The notes: generated by a model not told the origin, from the letters alone. A DNA stretch of 64,000 nt from Arthrobacter sp. U41 (GCF_001750145.1 NZ_CP015732.1:3906001-3970000), one strand, 5' to 3'; counted from the stretch's first letter, positions 35,976 to 45,278 are shown. Made by a program: numbers and translations.

Positions 35976-36704
35976 ATGTCAACCAGCCTCCACCACCGCG
36001 CGATTGAGCACCTGGGCGCCCGCATCGTCGCCGGCGAGCTCCCGGCCGGCCACATCATGCTGGCCGAGCACCTCGAAGATGAACTCAAAGTGTCCCGTTC
36101 GGTGGTCCGCGAGGCGGTGCGGGTCCTTCAGTCGCTCGGACTGGTCGAAACGACCAAGCGTGTGGGCATCCGGGTACTGCCGGCCAACCGCTGGAACCCC
36201 TTCGACCCCCAGGTGATCCGCTGGCGGCTCGCCGGCAAAGGCCGCGGCGCCCAGCTGCGCTCCCTCGCCGAACTGCGCACCGCCGTCGAACCCGTTGCCG
36301 CCGAACTGGCCGCCGTCAACGCCCCCGGGGAGATCCGCCGCGAGCTCGTGGACGTTTCGCACGCCATGCGCGACGCCGGGCAGGCCGGGGACGTGCCGCG
36401 GTTCCTGGAACTGGACATCCGCTTCCATTCCCTGCTGCTCACCGGCTCCGGGAACGAGATGTTCGCCAACATGGTGGGCCAGGTGGCTGAGACGCTGACC
36501 GGCCGCACGGTGCACGGCCTGATGCCGGACCACCCCCGCGACACGGCGCTGCAGCGGCACGTGGACCTGGCGGAGGCGATCGCCGCCGGAAACCCCGCAG
36601 CAGCCCGCGAGGCCTCGGACCGGATCATGCGGGAGACCATCGCGGAGATGGAACCCGAATGGAAGGACCAGCCCAGGGTGTTTGTCCCGGTCCAGCGGCC
36701 CTAA
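35976..36704 (+). CDS. FadR/GntR-family transcriptional regulator (FCD domain)
   Basis: A 242-residue regulator. The N-terminal winged helix (about 10-75) includes LAEHLEDELKVSRSVVREAVRVL and the wing VETTKRVGIRVLP. An FCD ligand domain follows, with its metal/ligand residues in ELDIRFHSLLLTGSGNE and RDTALQRHVDLAEAI. Divergent from gnd, so gluconate-type control is likely, by analogy with GntR regulators of gnd and gluconate genes in other actinobacteria. Start taken at MSTSLHH, 7 nt after TATGCT; an ATG 12 nt upstream is possible. Confidence 0.88.
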   Translation: MSTSLHHRAIEHLGARIVAGELPAGHIMLAEHLEDELKVSRSVVREAVRVLQSLGLVETTKRVGIRVLPANRWNPFDPQVIRWRLAGKGRGAQLRSLAELRTAVEPVAAELAAVNAPGEIRRELVDVSHAMRDAGQAGDVPRFLELDIRFHSLLLTGSGNEMFANMVGQVAETLTGRTVHGLMPDHPRDTALQRHVDLAEAIAAGNPAAAREASDRIMRETIAEMEPEWKDQPRVFVPVQRP

Positions 36705-36746
36705 CAAGGGCTCGGCCGTCCGGGCCGCCAGCGAGGCCGCAGTCCA

Positions 36747-36752
36747 TAGGAT
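36747..36752 (+). promoter_or_regulatory. -10 element of hydroxyacid dehydrogenase gene
   Basis: TAGGAT ends exactly 6 nt before the ATG at 36759. Predicted leaderless promoter. Confidence 0.6.
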
Positions 36753-36758
36753 GGTTCC

Positions 36759-37814
36759 ATGACCCCTGTTGAGACCGTTGTCGCGATCGCCGTCCCCCTC
36801 GAAGCCGAGCACGTGGAGCGCATCCGCGCTGTCGACCCGTCCGTGACCGTGCTGTACGAGCCCGATCTGCTCCCCCCGGAACGCTACCCCGCCGACCACA
36901 CCGGGGACCCGGCCTTCCGACGCACCCGGGAGCAGGAGGACCGTTACTGGGCGCTTTTGAACAGCGCCCAGGTGCTCTACGGCATCCCGAACGAGAACCC
37001 CGGCGGGCTGGCCCGGATCGTGGCCAGCAACCCGCATCTGCAGTGGATCCAGGCCATGGCGGCCGGTGCCGGGGGCACCGTGAAGGCGTCGGGGCTCGAC
37101 ACCGAGGCCCTCGGCAAGCTCAAAATCACCAACTCCGCCGGGGTGCATGCCCTGCCGCTGGCTGAGTTCTCGGCGCTCGGTGTCCTCAACGGCTTCAAGC
37201 GCACCGCGGAACTTGCCCGGGACCAGGCCGCCAAGACCTGGCCGGAGGTGCGCACTCCCACAAGGCTGGTCAGCGGCTCACACCTGGTGATCACCGGACT
37301 CGGCGAGATCGGACTGGAAACGGCCCGGATCGCCCGCGCCCTCGGGATGACCGTCAGCGGCACCAAGCGCACGGTGGAGGCACTCGACGGAATCAAGGAA
37401 GTGACGGACAACGACGGCCTCGCCGGGCTGCTCCCGGCCGCCGACGCCGTCGTCAACACCCTGCCCGGCACGCCTTACACCGAGAAGCTGTTCAACCACG
37501 ACATCTTCGCCGCAATGAAGCCGGGCACCGTGTTCGTCAACGTGGGCCGCGGCACCGTGGTCGACGAGGACGCCCTGCTGGAGGCACTCGACAACGGCCA
37601 GGTGTCCTACGCCTGCCTGGACGTGTTCGCCGTCGAACCGCTCCCTGCGGACAGTCCGCTGTGGAACCACCCAGGAGTGATGGTTTCCCCGCACTCCTCC
37701 GCCTTGAGCGCAGCGGAGAACCGTCTCATCTCCGACCGCTTCTGCAGCAATCTGCGGATATTCCTCGACGGCGGCGATCTCCCCCACCTTGTCGACCCTG
37801 TTCACTTCTACTAG
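36759..37814 (+). CDS. D-2-hydroxyacid dehydrogenase
   Basis: A 351-residue NAD(P)-dependent D-2-hydroxyacid dehydrogenase. The dinucleotide motif is GLGEIGLETARIA, the catalytic Arg is in NVGRGTVVDEDAL, the Glu is in FAVEPLPADSPLW, and the catalytic His in SPHSSALS (an S-P-H-S-S variant). The N-terminal catalytic segment is longer than usual, with the RTREQEDRYWALL insert. Substrates could be glyoxylate, hydroxypyruvate or related acids; not determinable. Confidence 0.9.
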   Translation: MTPVETVVAIAVPLEAEHVERIRAVDPSVTVLYEPDLLPPERYPADHTGDPAFRRTREQEDRYWALLNSAQVLYGIPNENPGGLARIVASNPHLQWIQAMAAGAGGTVKASGLDTEALGKLKITNSAGVHALPLAEFSALGVLNGFKRTAELARDQAAKTWPEVRTPTRLVSGSHLVITGLGEIGLETARIARALGMTVSGTKRTVEALDGIKEVTDNDGLAGLLPAADAVVNTLPGTPYTEKLFNHDIFAAMKPGTVFVNVGRGTVVDEDALLEALDNGQVSYACLDVFAVEPLPADSPLWNHPGVMVSPHSSALSAAENRLISDRFCSNLRIFLDGGDLPHLVDPVHFY

Positions 37815-38017
37815 CCGCTTCGGTCGGAGACTCCATTCGGCAACGCCTGTCGGCAACGTCGGCCGGGACAGGCTCCCCGCGGGACGTCGACCCGAGGGCG
37901 CAGGCCGTTGACGGGCGACCCGAAGCCAGCAATTACGCCATCGAATAGGCATTTTTGCCGCTCAGAGTCGCCGCCGCGTGTTTCACATTTCCAAATATTC
38001 ACGGTATATTCGTTTCA

Positions 38018-38060
38018 GGCCTTCCACCGCGGCATCCCCCAATAGTCGCGGTGGAGGGCC
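38018..38060 (+). terminator. Hairpin after hydroxyacid dehydrogenase gene
   Basis: 14-bp inverted repeat GGCCTTCCACCGCG / CGCGGTGGAGGGCC with one G-U pair and a 15-nt loop, followed by TTTCC. It is about 200 nt beyond the 36759 gene; the intervening DNA (37815-38017) is relatively AT-rich around 37980-38010 and shows no gene. Confidence 0.55.
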
Positions 38061-38110
38061 TTTCCAATGCCCCGGCGCATGCGGTACGAAATGCCACGGT
38101 GATGAAGCGT

Positions 38111-38401
38111 CTAGGCCGCGTCCGCGACCGCCTCCCGGAGCCGCCAGCCGCCGCCCAGACCGTCACGGATGATTTCCATCGTGGTGAGGGCCGAACCCGA
38201 ATTTCGGCCAAGCCTCGCCTGGACCTGCCATACCTCGACATCAACGCGGCTAAGTCCCTTGGGCATCCGCCGCTCTGCCTCCCACCAGCTCACCCGCTCG
38301 AACCAGCGGACCGGCTCAGCGCCGACGATCCATTCGCGGCCGGCGCGCACCACCGCGAGGGGCTGTCCATCCGGACCAGATTTCACCATGACGTGTTCCA
38401 T
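38111..38401 (-). CDS. DUF6504-like small protein
   Basis: A 96-residue protein. The pattern VRAGREWIVGAEPVRWFERVSWWEAE followed by VDVEVWQVQARL and the terminal GLGGGWRLREA is the conserved core of DUF6504 actinobacterial proteins, which are associated in places with DNA polymerase IV-like loci. No catalytic motif is visible. Start ATG (MEHVMVK) with TACCGT 7 nt upstream. Function unknown. Confidence 0.75.
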   Translation of the reverse strand: MEHVMVKSGPDGQPLAVVRAGREWIVGAEPVRWFERVSWWEAERRMPKGLSRVDVEVWQVQARLGRNSGSALTTMEIIRDGLGGGWRLREAVADAA

Positions 38402-38646
38402 GCCAGCCACGGTAGGGTCAGGCTCCGACAATATCCGCGGCGCTGCCCCGCCGTGGAGATGTGAGCAGGGCACCGCCCGGCGCTGGCTCCTTCAAGCAGC
38501 CGCCGGGGGTTGACTGGTTGCCACCGAACGCGTCGGGACCTTCGACCCTACTGTCGCATCGCGGCACTGGATCAGAGTGAAACGTGCAGGAACGACCGCT
38601 CCTCGCTATCGCCAAACATAATCGCGAGCCTTAGACCGGAAGAACC

Positions 38647-39768
38647 ATGCCCCCGCACCGCGACTCAATGGATGGCCCCGTAGTCGCCGCTGCGCGACAG
38701 GCGCTCGAGGCCGCCGACGTCAACCTCGTCCTGCCCTTCGTCCACCCCGACGGTGAAGCCGAGGTCCGGGCCATGTTTGACACGGTGATGCCTGTTAGGG
38801 GCTTGGCGCCGGGGGCTCGCGAAGTGGCGGACCGCCTCTTCTTCGAAACTGTTGTGCGCATTCACCGCGCCGGGGAAGGCGGGCCGTACACAGGTCTGAA
38901 ATCTGCCGGCCTCTCAGTTGGACCGGTCATCCCACTTGCCGAACGTGCTGTCGAGACCGGTTCACCAGACGAGGTCGGGACCTTCCTGACCGCGGCGTTG
39001 CGCAACGAGCTTAAGCGGCGGCTGGAACTGGTAAATACCCTGAAAGCCACCAAGGACCGCTCCACGGACCATGCCCGGCAGTATGTTGAGGCGATGCTCG
39101 ACTTCGAGGTCTACAGTGACCAGGTATTCCGGTCAATCGTCGTTGCGGGCACAGTGGCCGGAGGGAATCCGCGTTCGAGCATCACGGGTAGTTTGCGTCC
39201 GTTTTGCTGGCCGAGAACCCGACCACGGGCTGGCGACGCACTCACCCGCAGCCACCGGTCGGGCGGTCGGTCCCCAGCTGCGGAACTAACGCCCGCTGTC
39301 GCTTTGCTCCGAGCTCGCTTGGGGCTGCATCACGTACACAAGCGCTCCTGTTGGGTCGGTGAACATGCAGATGCGGCCGACCTCCGGGATGTCGTGCGGC
39401 TCCTCGAGCACGGTTCCGCCAAGGCCGCGGACGTGGCCGGCGATTGCGTCCACGTCAGCCACGGCAATGTATCCGATCCATCGTGGCGGCGGCGAGCCGG
39501 CATAGTCGCGGGGGGTCGGATTCATCATCCCGGCCACGTCTTGGCCATTGCGGCGGAAGAGGGTGTAGGTGCCCAGCGGCCCCGCGTCGACTTCGTGGCG
39601 GTCCCATCCGAACAACTCGCTATAAAAGGTGCCGGCAATTTGTTGATCGGGTGTGACGAGTTCGTTCCAGATGAAGGTGCCGGGTTCATTCATCTCAGTC
39701 TTCCTTTCGGCTGTTCCGTGCCATGGACCGGAGGTGTCCGTGATCGCTCCCGCGCGGGGACTGCCTGA
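38647..39768 (+). CDS. DUF6448 family protein, probably with lost stop or frameshifted end
   Basis: The frame is 373 residues, but only the first ~175 (MPPHRDSMDGPVVAAARQAL to about VAGTVAGGNP) match the DUF6448 family, whose members are about 170-190 residues and end in a His-rich tail. The His-rich tail is missing and the rest is Arg/Ser-rich read-through that overlaps the whole VOC gene in antisense. I infer that the native stop was lost by mutation around 39170-39190, so the extended protein is likely nonfunctional at its end; a sequence error is possible. The true domain ends near 39177. Function of DUF6448 unknown. Confidence 0.55.
   Translation: MPPHRDSMDGPVVAAARQALEAADVNLVLPFVHPDGEAEVRAMFDTVMPVRGLAPGAREVADRLFFETVVRIHRAGEGGPYTGLKSAGLSVGPVIPLAERAVETGSPDEVGTFLTAALRNELKRRLELVNTLKATKDRSTDHARQYVEAMLDFEVYSDQVFRSIVVAGTVAGGNPRSSITGSLRPFCWPRTRPRAGDALTRSHRSGGRSPAAELTPAVALLRARLGLHHVHKRSCWVGEHADAADLRDVVRLLEHGSAKAADVAGDCVHVSHGNVSDPSWRRRAGIVAGGRIHHPGHVLAIAAEEGVGAQRPRVDFVAVPSEQLAIKGAGNLLIGCDEFVPDEGAGFIHLSLPFGCSVPWTGGVRDRSRAGTA
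39286..39693 (-). CDS. VOC family protein (glyoxalase/bleomycin resistance fold)
   Basis: A 135-residue vicinal oxygen chelate protein with two beta-alpha-beta-beta-beta repeats: GTFIWNELVTPDQQIAGTFY and RWIGYIAVADVDAIAGHVR. The pattern FYSELFGWD and C-terminal MFTDPTGALVYVMQP are typical. It belongs to the stand-alone actinobacterial VOC group without assigned substrate. AAGGAAG ribosome site 7 nt before the ATG. The DUF6448 frame overlaps it in antisense. Confidence 0.88.
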   Translation of the reverse strand: MNEPGTFIWNELVTPDQQIAGTFYSELFGWDRHEVDAGPLGTYTLFRRNGQDVAGMMNPTPRDYAGSPPPRWIGYIAVADVDAIAGHVRGLGGTVLEEPHDIPEVGRICMFTDPTGALVYVMQPQASSEQSDSGR

Positions 39769-39980
39769 CCGAACCCGTCTTCAGTTTCCGCGCCCCGGGA
39801 CCGCGTTCCTCAGGGCCAATGGTCCCCAATGCCTCGGGAAAAGCGCACCCAACCCGAGGCCCCCGACGCCGGGGCCGGACTGCCCGGCATCCCGTTGGCA
39901 CAGGAGCTGCAGCGTCCGCCTTTCAAGGCGCCAAGTCTTCACGGTTCCCTTGCTCAGTGCCCCCGCGGCAGAGCGAAACA
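39694..39980. other. Intergenic stretch without convincing gene
   Basis: About 290 nt between the VOC gene and the tRNA-Val terminator. Short reading frames exist on both strands but none has family similarity, ribosome site or codon pattern that I would support. It must hold the VOC promoter. Confidence 0.5.
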
Positions 39981-40029
39981 CAAAAAACCCCGCCGTGCGG
40001 CCCTTGGGCGCGCACTGACGGGGTTTGTC
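39981..40029 (-). terminator. Terminator of tRNA-Val
   Basis: Inverted repeat CAAAAAACCCCG and CGGGGTTTGT flanking a GC-rich centre, directly downstream of tRNA-Val on the minus strand; the run of As becomes a T-tract in the transcript. Confidence 0.75.
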
Positions 40030-40030
40030 T

Positions 40031-40106
40031 TGGTGGGTCCTACCGGGATCGAACCGATGACATCCACGGTGTAAACGTGGCGCTCTACCAGCTGAGCTAA
40101 AGACCC
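40031..40106 (-). tRNA. tRNA-Val (TAC)
   Basis: 76-nt cloverleaf including encoded CCA. Acceptor GGGTCTT/AGGACCC, D arm GCTC/GAGC, anticodon stem CCACG/CGTGG with loop TTTACAC (TAC), T loop GTTCGATCC. Confidence 0.95.
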
Positions 40107-40187
40107 AAACCGCTGTTTCCGCGCTTGCGCGCTTGAACCAACGAACAGTTACTGTACCGGACGAACCCTGCGGAGCGCCAATCGGAC

Positions 40188-41108
40188 TCAGAGCGGCGGG
40201 AGTTCAGCAGCCAGCCAGCTGAGCGCCTCGCTGACGCCGGCGTCGAGCTTGACGGTCGCAAGCTCATCCCCGCGGGTCTGGCCCCGGTTGATGATAACAA
40301 CGGGCTTTCCGTGCTTGGCAGCGTGCCGGGCAAACCTCAGGCCGCTCATCACCGTCAGCGAGGAGCCGGCAACCAGCAAGGCACCGGCCTGGTCCACCAT
40401 GGCGTACGAGCGTTCCACCCGGTCCTTGGGGACGTTCTCACCGAAGTAAACGAAATCAGGTTTGAGCGTGCCGCCGCAGGCCGGGCAGTGGGCCACGACA
40501 AAACTCTCGATCAGGGCGGCGTCCTCGACCACCGCATCGGCGTCCGGAGCCATTTCGACCAGGCCGCCCGAGAGCGCCCGTTCCAGGAAACCAGGGTTGA
40601 GTTCTTCCAGCACACCCGCCAGCAGCGTCCGGCTGTAGCTCCGGTGGCAGGCGAGGCAGACCACCCGGTCGAAGCGGCCGTGCAGGTCCACCACGTTGAC
40701 GCTCCCGGCGTCCTCGTGGAGCCGGTCAACGTTCTGGGTGATGAGTCCGGTGAGCAGCCCGCGGTGCTCCAGCCGGGCGACGGCGGCGTGGCCGTCATTG
40801 GGGTCGGCACGTCGCAGGTGGGACCATCCGATGTGGTTCCGGGCCCAGTAGCGGCGCCTGTTGTCCGCTTCGCCGACGAATTCCTGGTATGTCATGGGCG
40901 CCCGGGGGGCGGCGCCCGGCCCGCGGTAGTCCGGGATACCGGAATCGGTGCTCAGCCCGGCCCCGGTTAGCAGCGCAAAACGCTCCCCTGCGAGAATGTT
41001 GTGGATTTCCCGCAGGACCTCGAGCTCGTCCCGGGCGGGAGTCCCGGCGGGGACCGGGGGCAGGCTGGCAAAACCAGTCATGCCGATCCCGGGCCGCCGT
41101 GTCCTCAC
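40188..41108 (-). CDS. NAD-dependent protein deacetylase (sirtuin)
   Basis: A 306-residue Sir2-family enzyme. The NAD site reads GAGLSTDSGIPDYRG, the active site is TQNVDRLHEDAG with catalytic His in VDLHGRFDRVV, and four zinc cysteines occur in CLACHRS and CPACGG. The pocket sequence DFVYFGENVP is like the bacterial class. GTG start at 41108, 4 nt after the stop of the peroxiredoxin gene and with GGGAG at a fitting distance, so it is the last gene of a three-gene operon DUF3052 - peroxiredoxin - sirtuin. Targets in other bacteria include acetyl-CoA synthetase; acetyl-CoA metabolism (aceE) lies across the intergenic region. Confidence 0.92.
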   Translation of the reverse strand: MRTRRPGIGMTGFASLPPVPAGTPARDELEVLREIHNILAGERFALLTGAGLSTDSGIPDYRGPGAAPRAPMTYQEFVGEADNRRRYWARNHIGWSHLRRADPNDGHAAVARLEHRGLLTGLITQNVDRLHEDAGSVNVVDLHGRFDRVVCLACHRSYSRTLLAGVLEELNPGFLERALSGGLVEMAPDADAVVEDAALIESFVVAHCPACGGTLKPDFVYFGENVPKDRVERSYAMVDQAGALLVAGSSLTVMSGLRFARHAAKHGKPVVIINRGQTRGDELATVKLDAGVSEALSWLAAELPPL

Positions 41109-41112
41109 TGCG

Positions 41113-41631
41113 TCAGCTCCCGCCGAGTCCCGCCAGAGCGGACCGGTACTCTGCGAAATCCCGGGCCTGGCCGCGGGGATTCACCACCCTGTAGCGGACG
41201 ATCCCGCTTGCGTCGATGATGAAGGTTCCGCGCTTGGCCATGCCGCTCGCGGGGTCGAACACGCCGTATTGCTCGGCGACGGCCCCGTGCGGCCAGAAGT
41301 CCGCCAGCAGGTCGAAGGCATAGCCTTCCTTTTCCGCATAGGCCCGCTGGGCGAACTTGCTGTCCACCGAGATCCCCAGGACGGCGGCGTCGGCGTCCTC
41401 GAACAGTGCCAGGTGGTCCCGGATTTCGCACAGCTCACCCGTGCAGATGCCGGAGAAGGCGAACGGGAAAAACACGATCACGACGTTCCGGCCCCGGAGT
41501 TCCGAAAGCCTCACCGGCTCACCGAACTGGTTCAACAGCTCAAAGTCGGGAGCGACACCGCCGAGAGCGGGCACAGCCTGTGCGTCAGCGGCCTCATCCC
41601 CGAGGAGACGGACCGCGCCGGCTTGGGTCAC
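41113..41631 (-). CDS. Peroxiredoxin (AhpE/BCP type)
   Basis: A 172-residue thiol peroxidase. The peroxidatic cysteine lies in FSGICTGELCEI, the T-x-x-C environment of the AhpE subfamily, with FFPFAFSG before it. A second cysteine four residues later (GELCEI) could be the resolving one. The N-terminal ~22 residues precede the fold. Overlaps the DUF3052 gene by 4 bp (ATGA), so they are translationally coupled; reduces hydroperoxides generated near the pyruvate dehydrogenase complex is a reasonable inference. Confidence 0.92.
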   Translation of the reverse strand: MTQAGAVRLLGDEAADAQAVPALGGVAPDFELLNQFGEPVRLSELRGRNVVIVFFPFAFSGICTGELCEIRDHLALFEDADAAVLGISVDSKFAQRAYAEKEGYAFDLLADFWPHGAVAEQYGVFDPASGMAKRGTFIIDASGIVRYRVVNPRGQARDFAEYRSALAGLGGS

Positions 41632-42044
41632 TTGTTCTTCCGCGTGACCCGCGTGGCGCTCCAGTCCTTGGAGACGCCCGCGGAGGTGGTGTAGTGCAGG
41701 CCCGCGGTGGGTGCGGCATCCTGGATGTCCGCCGGTGAAACATAGCCCACCCGGCCGGACTTCGGGGTCAACACCCAGATAACGCCGCCCTCAGCAAGGG
41801 TGGTCAGCGAGTCAACCAGGGTGTCAACGAGGTCACCATCGCCGGACCGCCACCAAAGAATGACGGCATCGACCACCTCGTGGTCGTCCTCATCGAGGAG
41901 TTCCGAGCCCGTGAGATCTTCGATGTCGTCGCGCAAATCGAAGTCGACGTCGTCGTCATAGCCGAATTCCTGAATCAGGTCACCGGTTTTGAAACCCAGT
42001 TTTTCCGCCACATTTACCGAAGTGGCGGCGTCGGCCTCGCTCAC
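41628..42044 (-). CDS. DUF3052 domain protein
   Basis: A 138-residue acidic protein matching DUF3052: KLGFKTGDLIQEFGYDDDVDFDLRDDIE, the D/E-rich centre, and the pattern EGGVIWVLTPKSGRVGYVSPADI. It is conserved in actinobacteria next to aceE in just this divergent arrangement. GTG start, 5 nt after AGGAGC. Function unknown; a link to pyruvate dehydrogenase or to fatty acid precursors is suggested only by the context. Confidence 0.9.
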   Translation of the reverse strand: MSEADAATSVNVAEKLGFKTGDLIQEFGYDDDVDFDLRDDIEDLTGSELLDEDDHEVVDAVILWWRSGDGDLVDTLVDSLTTLAEGGVIWVLTPKSGRVGYVSPADIQDAAPTAGLHYTTSAGVSKDWSATRVTRKNK

Positions 42045-42468
42045 GTGTTGCTCCTATGCTTGGTGTTTTCAAAAGCTCTAGTGATTTCCATTACTCCAAG
42101 CCAACACCCTTTGCGCCTGCGCTTCAAGCTGTTGGCCCCGCGATCCGCCATATTCTGCGTCACACACGGCGATCCGAGCACCGCCGGGCGGCACATCGTC
42201 ACACAACCAGTATGCCCGTCAAATACAACCGGACCCCCACGCGACAGCTACGCATCCCCGAGATGTGAGGGCTAGAGTGGCTGATGACGACTACGCCCGC
42301 GAGGGCGAACGCCCCGCTGACACAGGCGGGAATAGTTGTGATTGGACCTTGCCCGGCGCACATGACCGGGCAGTTGTAACCGATATGTCGCACACGTCGC
42401 GTTCACGCCAGGCAGTTACCCTGCCGGAGCTGAGGGTGCCGATGAATGCGCTCAAAGAGAGGTTGGAC
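42045..42468. promoter_or_regulatory. Divergent promoter region of DUF3052 operon and aceE
   Basis: A 424-nt stretch without a gene I can support. It is more AT-rich than its surroundings at 42055-42130. A TAGAGT at 42272-42277 is a plausible -10 for aceE, giving a leader of about 185 nt. In-frame ATGs upstream of the aceE GTG (42385, 42442) are alternative starts. Confidence 0.45.
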
Positions 42469-45222
42469 GTGGCTGCAGGAGAAGAGACCTCCCATATCCT
42501 CAGCGGGTTGACAAACCAGCTGCCTGATCGTGATCCAGAAGAGACCGCCGAATGGCTGGAGTCCCTGGATACGCTGATTCAGGAACAGGGCACCGAACGT
42601 GCCCAGTACATAATGCGCAGCCTGCTTCAGCGGGCCGGCGCGCAGAGCGTGGGCGTTCCGATGGTCACCACCACGGACTACGTCAACACGATCCCTGTGG
42701 ACCAGGAAGCACCGTTCCCCGGCGACGAGGAAATTGAGCGGAAGTACCGGGCCTGGCTGCGCTGGAACGCAGCGGTGATGGTGCACCGGGCGCAGCGGGC
42801 CGATATCGGCGTCGGCGGGCACATTTCCACCTACGCCGGTGCCGCGACGCTGTACGAGGTTGGGTTCAACCACTTCTTCCGCGGCAAGGACCACCCCGGC
42901 GGCGGGGACCAGATCTTCTTCCAGGGCCACGCCTCCCCCGGCATGTACGCCCGGGCCTTCATGGAAGGCCGGCTCTCCGAGGAGGACCTGGACGGCTTCC
43001 GGCAGGAGAAGTCCAAGGAAGGACATGCCCTGTCCTCCTACCCGCATCCGCGCCTGATGCCGGAGTTCTGGGAGTTCCCCACCGTCTCCATGGGCATCGG
43101 CCCGATGAACGCGATCTACCAGGCACAGTCCAACCGGTACCTGCAGAACCGTGGCATCAAAGACACCAGCGACCAGCAGGTCTGGGCGTTCCTGGGCGAC
43201 GGGGAAATGGACGAGCCGGAGTCCCGCGGCCTGCTCCAGCTCGCCGCGAACGACAAGCTCGACAACCTCAACTTCGTGATCAACTGCAACCTCCAGCGCC
43301 TCGACGGACCCGTCCGCGGCAACGGCAAGATCATGCAGGAACTTGAGGCGTTCTTCCGCGGCGCGGGCTGGAACGTCATCAAGGTCGTCTGGGGCCGGGA
43401 GTGGGATGACCTGCTGGCCAAGGACGAGGACGGCTCGCTCGTGAAGATCATGAACGAAACCGTCGACGGCGACTACCAGACCTACAAGGCCGAGTCCGGC
43501 GCGTTCGTCCGCGAGCACTTCTTCGGGCAGACCCCGCAGACGAAGGAAATGGTCCAGGACCTCACCGACGACCAGATCTGGAACCTCAAGCGCGGCGGCC
43601 ACGACTACAACAAGGTCTACGCCGCGTACAAGGCCGCGACCGAGTTCAAGGGCAAGCCCACGGTCATCCTCGCGCACACCGTCAAGGGCTACGGCCTGGG
43701 CACCCACTTCGAGGGCCGCAACGCGACCCACCAGATGAAAAAGCTCACCCTCGCGGACCTCAAGGCTTTCCGCGACCACCTGCGCATCCCGATCACGGAC
43801 GACCAGCTCGAAGGGGACCTCTACCGGCCCCCGTACTACCACCCCGGCATGGATTCCCCCGAGATCCAGTACCTCATGGATCGCCGCCGCGCGCTCGGGG
43901 GCTTCGTCCCCGAACGCCGCTCCAAGCACTCCGAGGTCACCCTCCCGGCGGAAAAGGTCTACGAAGTCGCGAACCGCGGCTCCGGCAAGCAGCTGGCGGC
44001 CACCACCATGGCCTTCGTCCGGCTGCTCAAGGACCTCATGCGGGACAAGGAATTCGGCCAGCGGATCGTTCCGATCATCCCGGACGAGGCCCGCACCTTC
44101 GGCATGGACGCGTTCTTCCCGACCGCGAAGATCTACAACCCGAACGGCCAGAACTACCTGTCCGTGGACCGCGAGCTGGTCCTGGCGTACAAGGAGTCCA
44201 TCTCCGGGCAGATCGTGCACGCCGGGATCAACGAGGCCGGTTCGGTGGCGGCGTTCACCGCGGCGGGCACGTCCTACGCCACGCACGGTGAACCGCTGAT
44301 CCCGATCTACGTCTTCTACTCGATGTTCGGTTTCCAGCGCACGGGCGATTCCTTCTGGGCGGCAGCGGACCAGATGACCCGCGGGTTCATCATCGGCGCC
44401 ACGGCCGGCCGCACCACGCTGACCGGTGAAGGGCTGCAGCACGCGGACGGGCACTCACCCATCCTGGCCGCAACCAACCCGGCAGTCCTCAGCTACGATC
44501 CCGCCTACGGCTACGAGATCGGCGTCATCATGCGCGACGGCCTCAACCGCATGTACGGTCCGGGACCGGCGGACAACGACCCGTCGCGGAACGTGATGTA
44601 CTACATCACGGTCTACAACGAGCCGATTTCCCAGCCCGCAGCACCGGCGGAACTCGACGTCGAGGGCATCATCAAGGGCATCTACCTGCTGGCACCGGCC
44701 AAGATTGACGGCCCGCGCACGCAGATCCTTGCCTCCGGTGTGTCCGTCCCCTGGGCCCTCGAAGCCCAGCGGGTCCTCGCCGAGGACTGGGGCGTCTCCG
44801 CGGACGTCTGGTCCGTGACGTCCTGGACGGAACTGCGCCGCGATGCCATGGCCGCCGAGGAAGAAGCCTTCCTCAACCCCGGCCAGCCCGCCCGCGTTCC
44901 GTTCGTCACCGAACAGCTTGCCGGCGCGACCGGTCCGATTGTGGCCGTCACCGACTACATGAAGGCCGTGCCGGACCAGATCCGCCAGTTCCTCCCGAAC
45001 GAGTTCGCCTCGCTCGGAGCCGACGGCTTTGGTTTCTCCGACACCCGCGCCGCAGCCCGCCGCTTCTTCAAGAACGACATCCACTCCGTGGTTGTCCGTT
45101 CCCTGCAGATGCTGGCCCGCCGCGGCGAGGTGGATGCCCAGGCTCCGGCCCAGGCGATCGAGAAGTACCGCCTGCACAACGTCAATGCCGGAACCACCGG
45201 CAACGCCGGCGGCGATTCCTAG
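42469..45222 (+). CDS. aceE: Pyruvate dehydrogenase E1 component (homodimeric)
   Basis: A 917-residue homodimeric E1 that decarboxylates pyruvate with thiamine diphosphate and acetylates the E2 lipoyl group. The ThDP/Mg motif is [14 protein letters not shown] with NCNLQRLDG completing it; the pyruvate-binding HP pair is in YPHPRLMP and [16 protein letters not shown]-terminal transketolase-like half ends in [12 protein letters not shown] choose the GTG start ([11 protein letters not shown]), 7 nt after GAGAGG, because orthologues begin there; the frame extends 68 codons upstream. It provides acetyl-CoA to the fab operon downstream. Confidence 0.95.
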   Translation: MAAGEETSHILSGLTNQLPDRDPEETAEWLESLDTLIQEQGTERAQYIMRSLLQRAGAQSVGVPMVTTTDYVNTIPVDQEAPFPGDEEIERKYRAWLRWNAAVMVHRAQRADIGVGGHISTYAGAATLYEVGFNHFFRGKDHPGGGDQIFFQGHASPGMYARAFMEGRLSEEDLDGFRQEKSKEGHALSSYPHPRLMPEFWEFPTVSMGIGPMNAIYQAQSNRYLQNRGIKDTSDQQVWAFLGDGEMDEPESRGLLQLAANDKLDNLNFVINCNLQRLDGPVRGNGKIMQELEAFFRGAGWNVIKVVWGREWDDLLAKDEDGSLVKIMNETVDGDYQTYKAESGAFVREHFFGQTPQTKEMVQDLTDDQIWNLKRGGHDYNKVYAAYKAATEFKGKPTVILAHTVKGYGLGTHFEGRNATHQMKKLTLADLKAFRDHLRIPITDDQLEGDLYRPPYYHPGMDSPEIQYLMDRRRALGGFVPERRSKHSEVTLPAEKVYEVANRGSGKQLAATTMAFVRLLKDLMRDKEFGQRIVPIIPDEARTFGMDAFFPTAKIYNPNGQNYLSVDRELVLAYKESISGQIVHAGINEAGSVAAFTAAGTSYATHGEPLIPIYVFYSMFGFQRTGDSFWAAADQMTRGFIIGATAGRTTLTGEGLQHADGHSPILAATNPAVLSYDPAYGYEIGVIMRDGLNRMYGPGPADNDPSRNVMYYITVYNEPISQPAAPAELDVEGIIKGIYLLAPAKIDGPRTQILASGVSVPWALEAQRVLAEDWGVSADVWSVTSWTELRRDAMAAEEEAFLNPGQPARVPFVTEQLAGATGPIVAVTDYMKAVPDQIRQFLPNEFASLGADGFGFSDTRAAARRFFKNDIHSVVVRSLQMLARRGEVDAQAPAQAIEKYRLHNVNAGTTGNAGGDS

Positions 45223-45240
45223 AGTCAGTCCGGCAGCATA

Positions 45241-45278
45241 CGACGGCGGTCCCCACCGGAAGGCGGGGGCCGCCGTCG
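45241..45278 (+). terminator. Terminator of aceE
   Basis: 14-bp hairpin CGACGGCGGTCCCC / GGGGGCCGCCGTCG with one G-U pair and a 10-nt loop, 18 nt after the stop. Confidence 0.8.

Noticed and set aside
38647-39285. Plus-strand small frame at 39071-39289 as a separate gene
   Set aside because: Arg/Ser-rich, inside the DUF6448 region in another frame, with no start signal.
42265-42468. Upstream in-frame extension of aceE
   Set aside because: No similarity to E1 N-termini and the GTG at 42469 has a ribosome site; it is kept only as an alternative.
42403-44454. 683-codon minus-strand frame inside aceE
   Set aside because: Antisense shadow of a strongly conserved gene; composition is V/G/D/H-rich without any domain.
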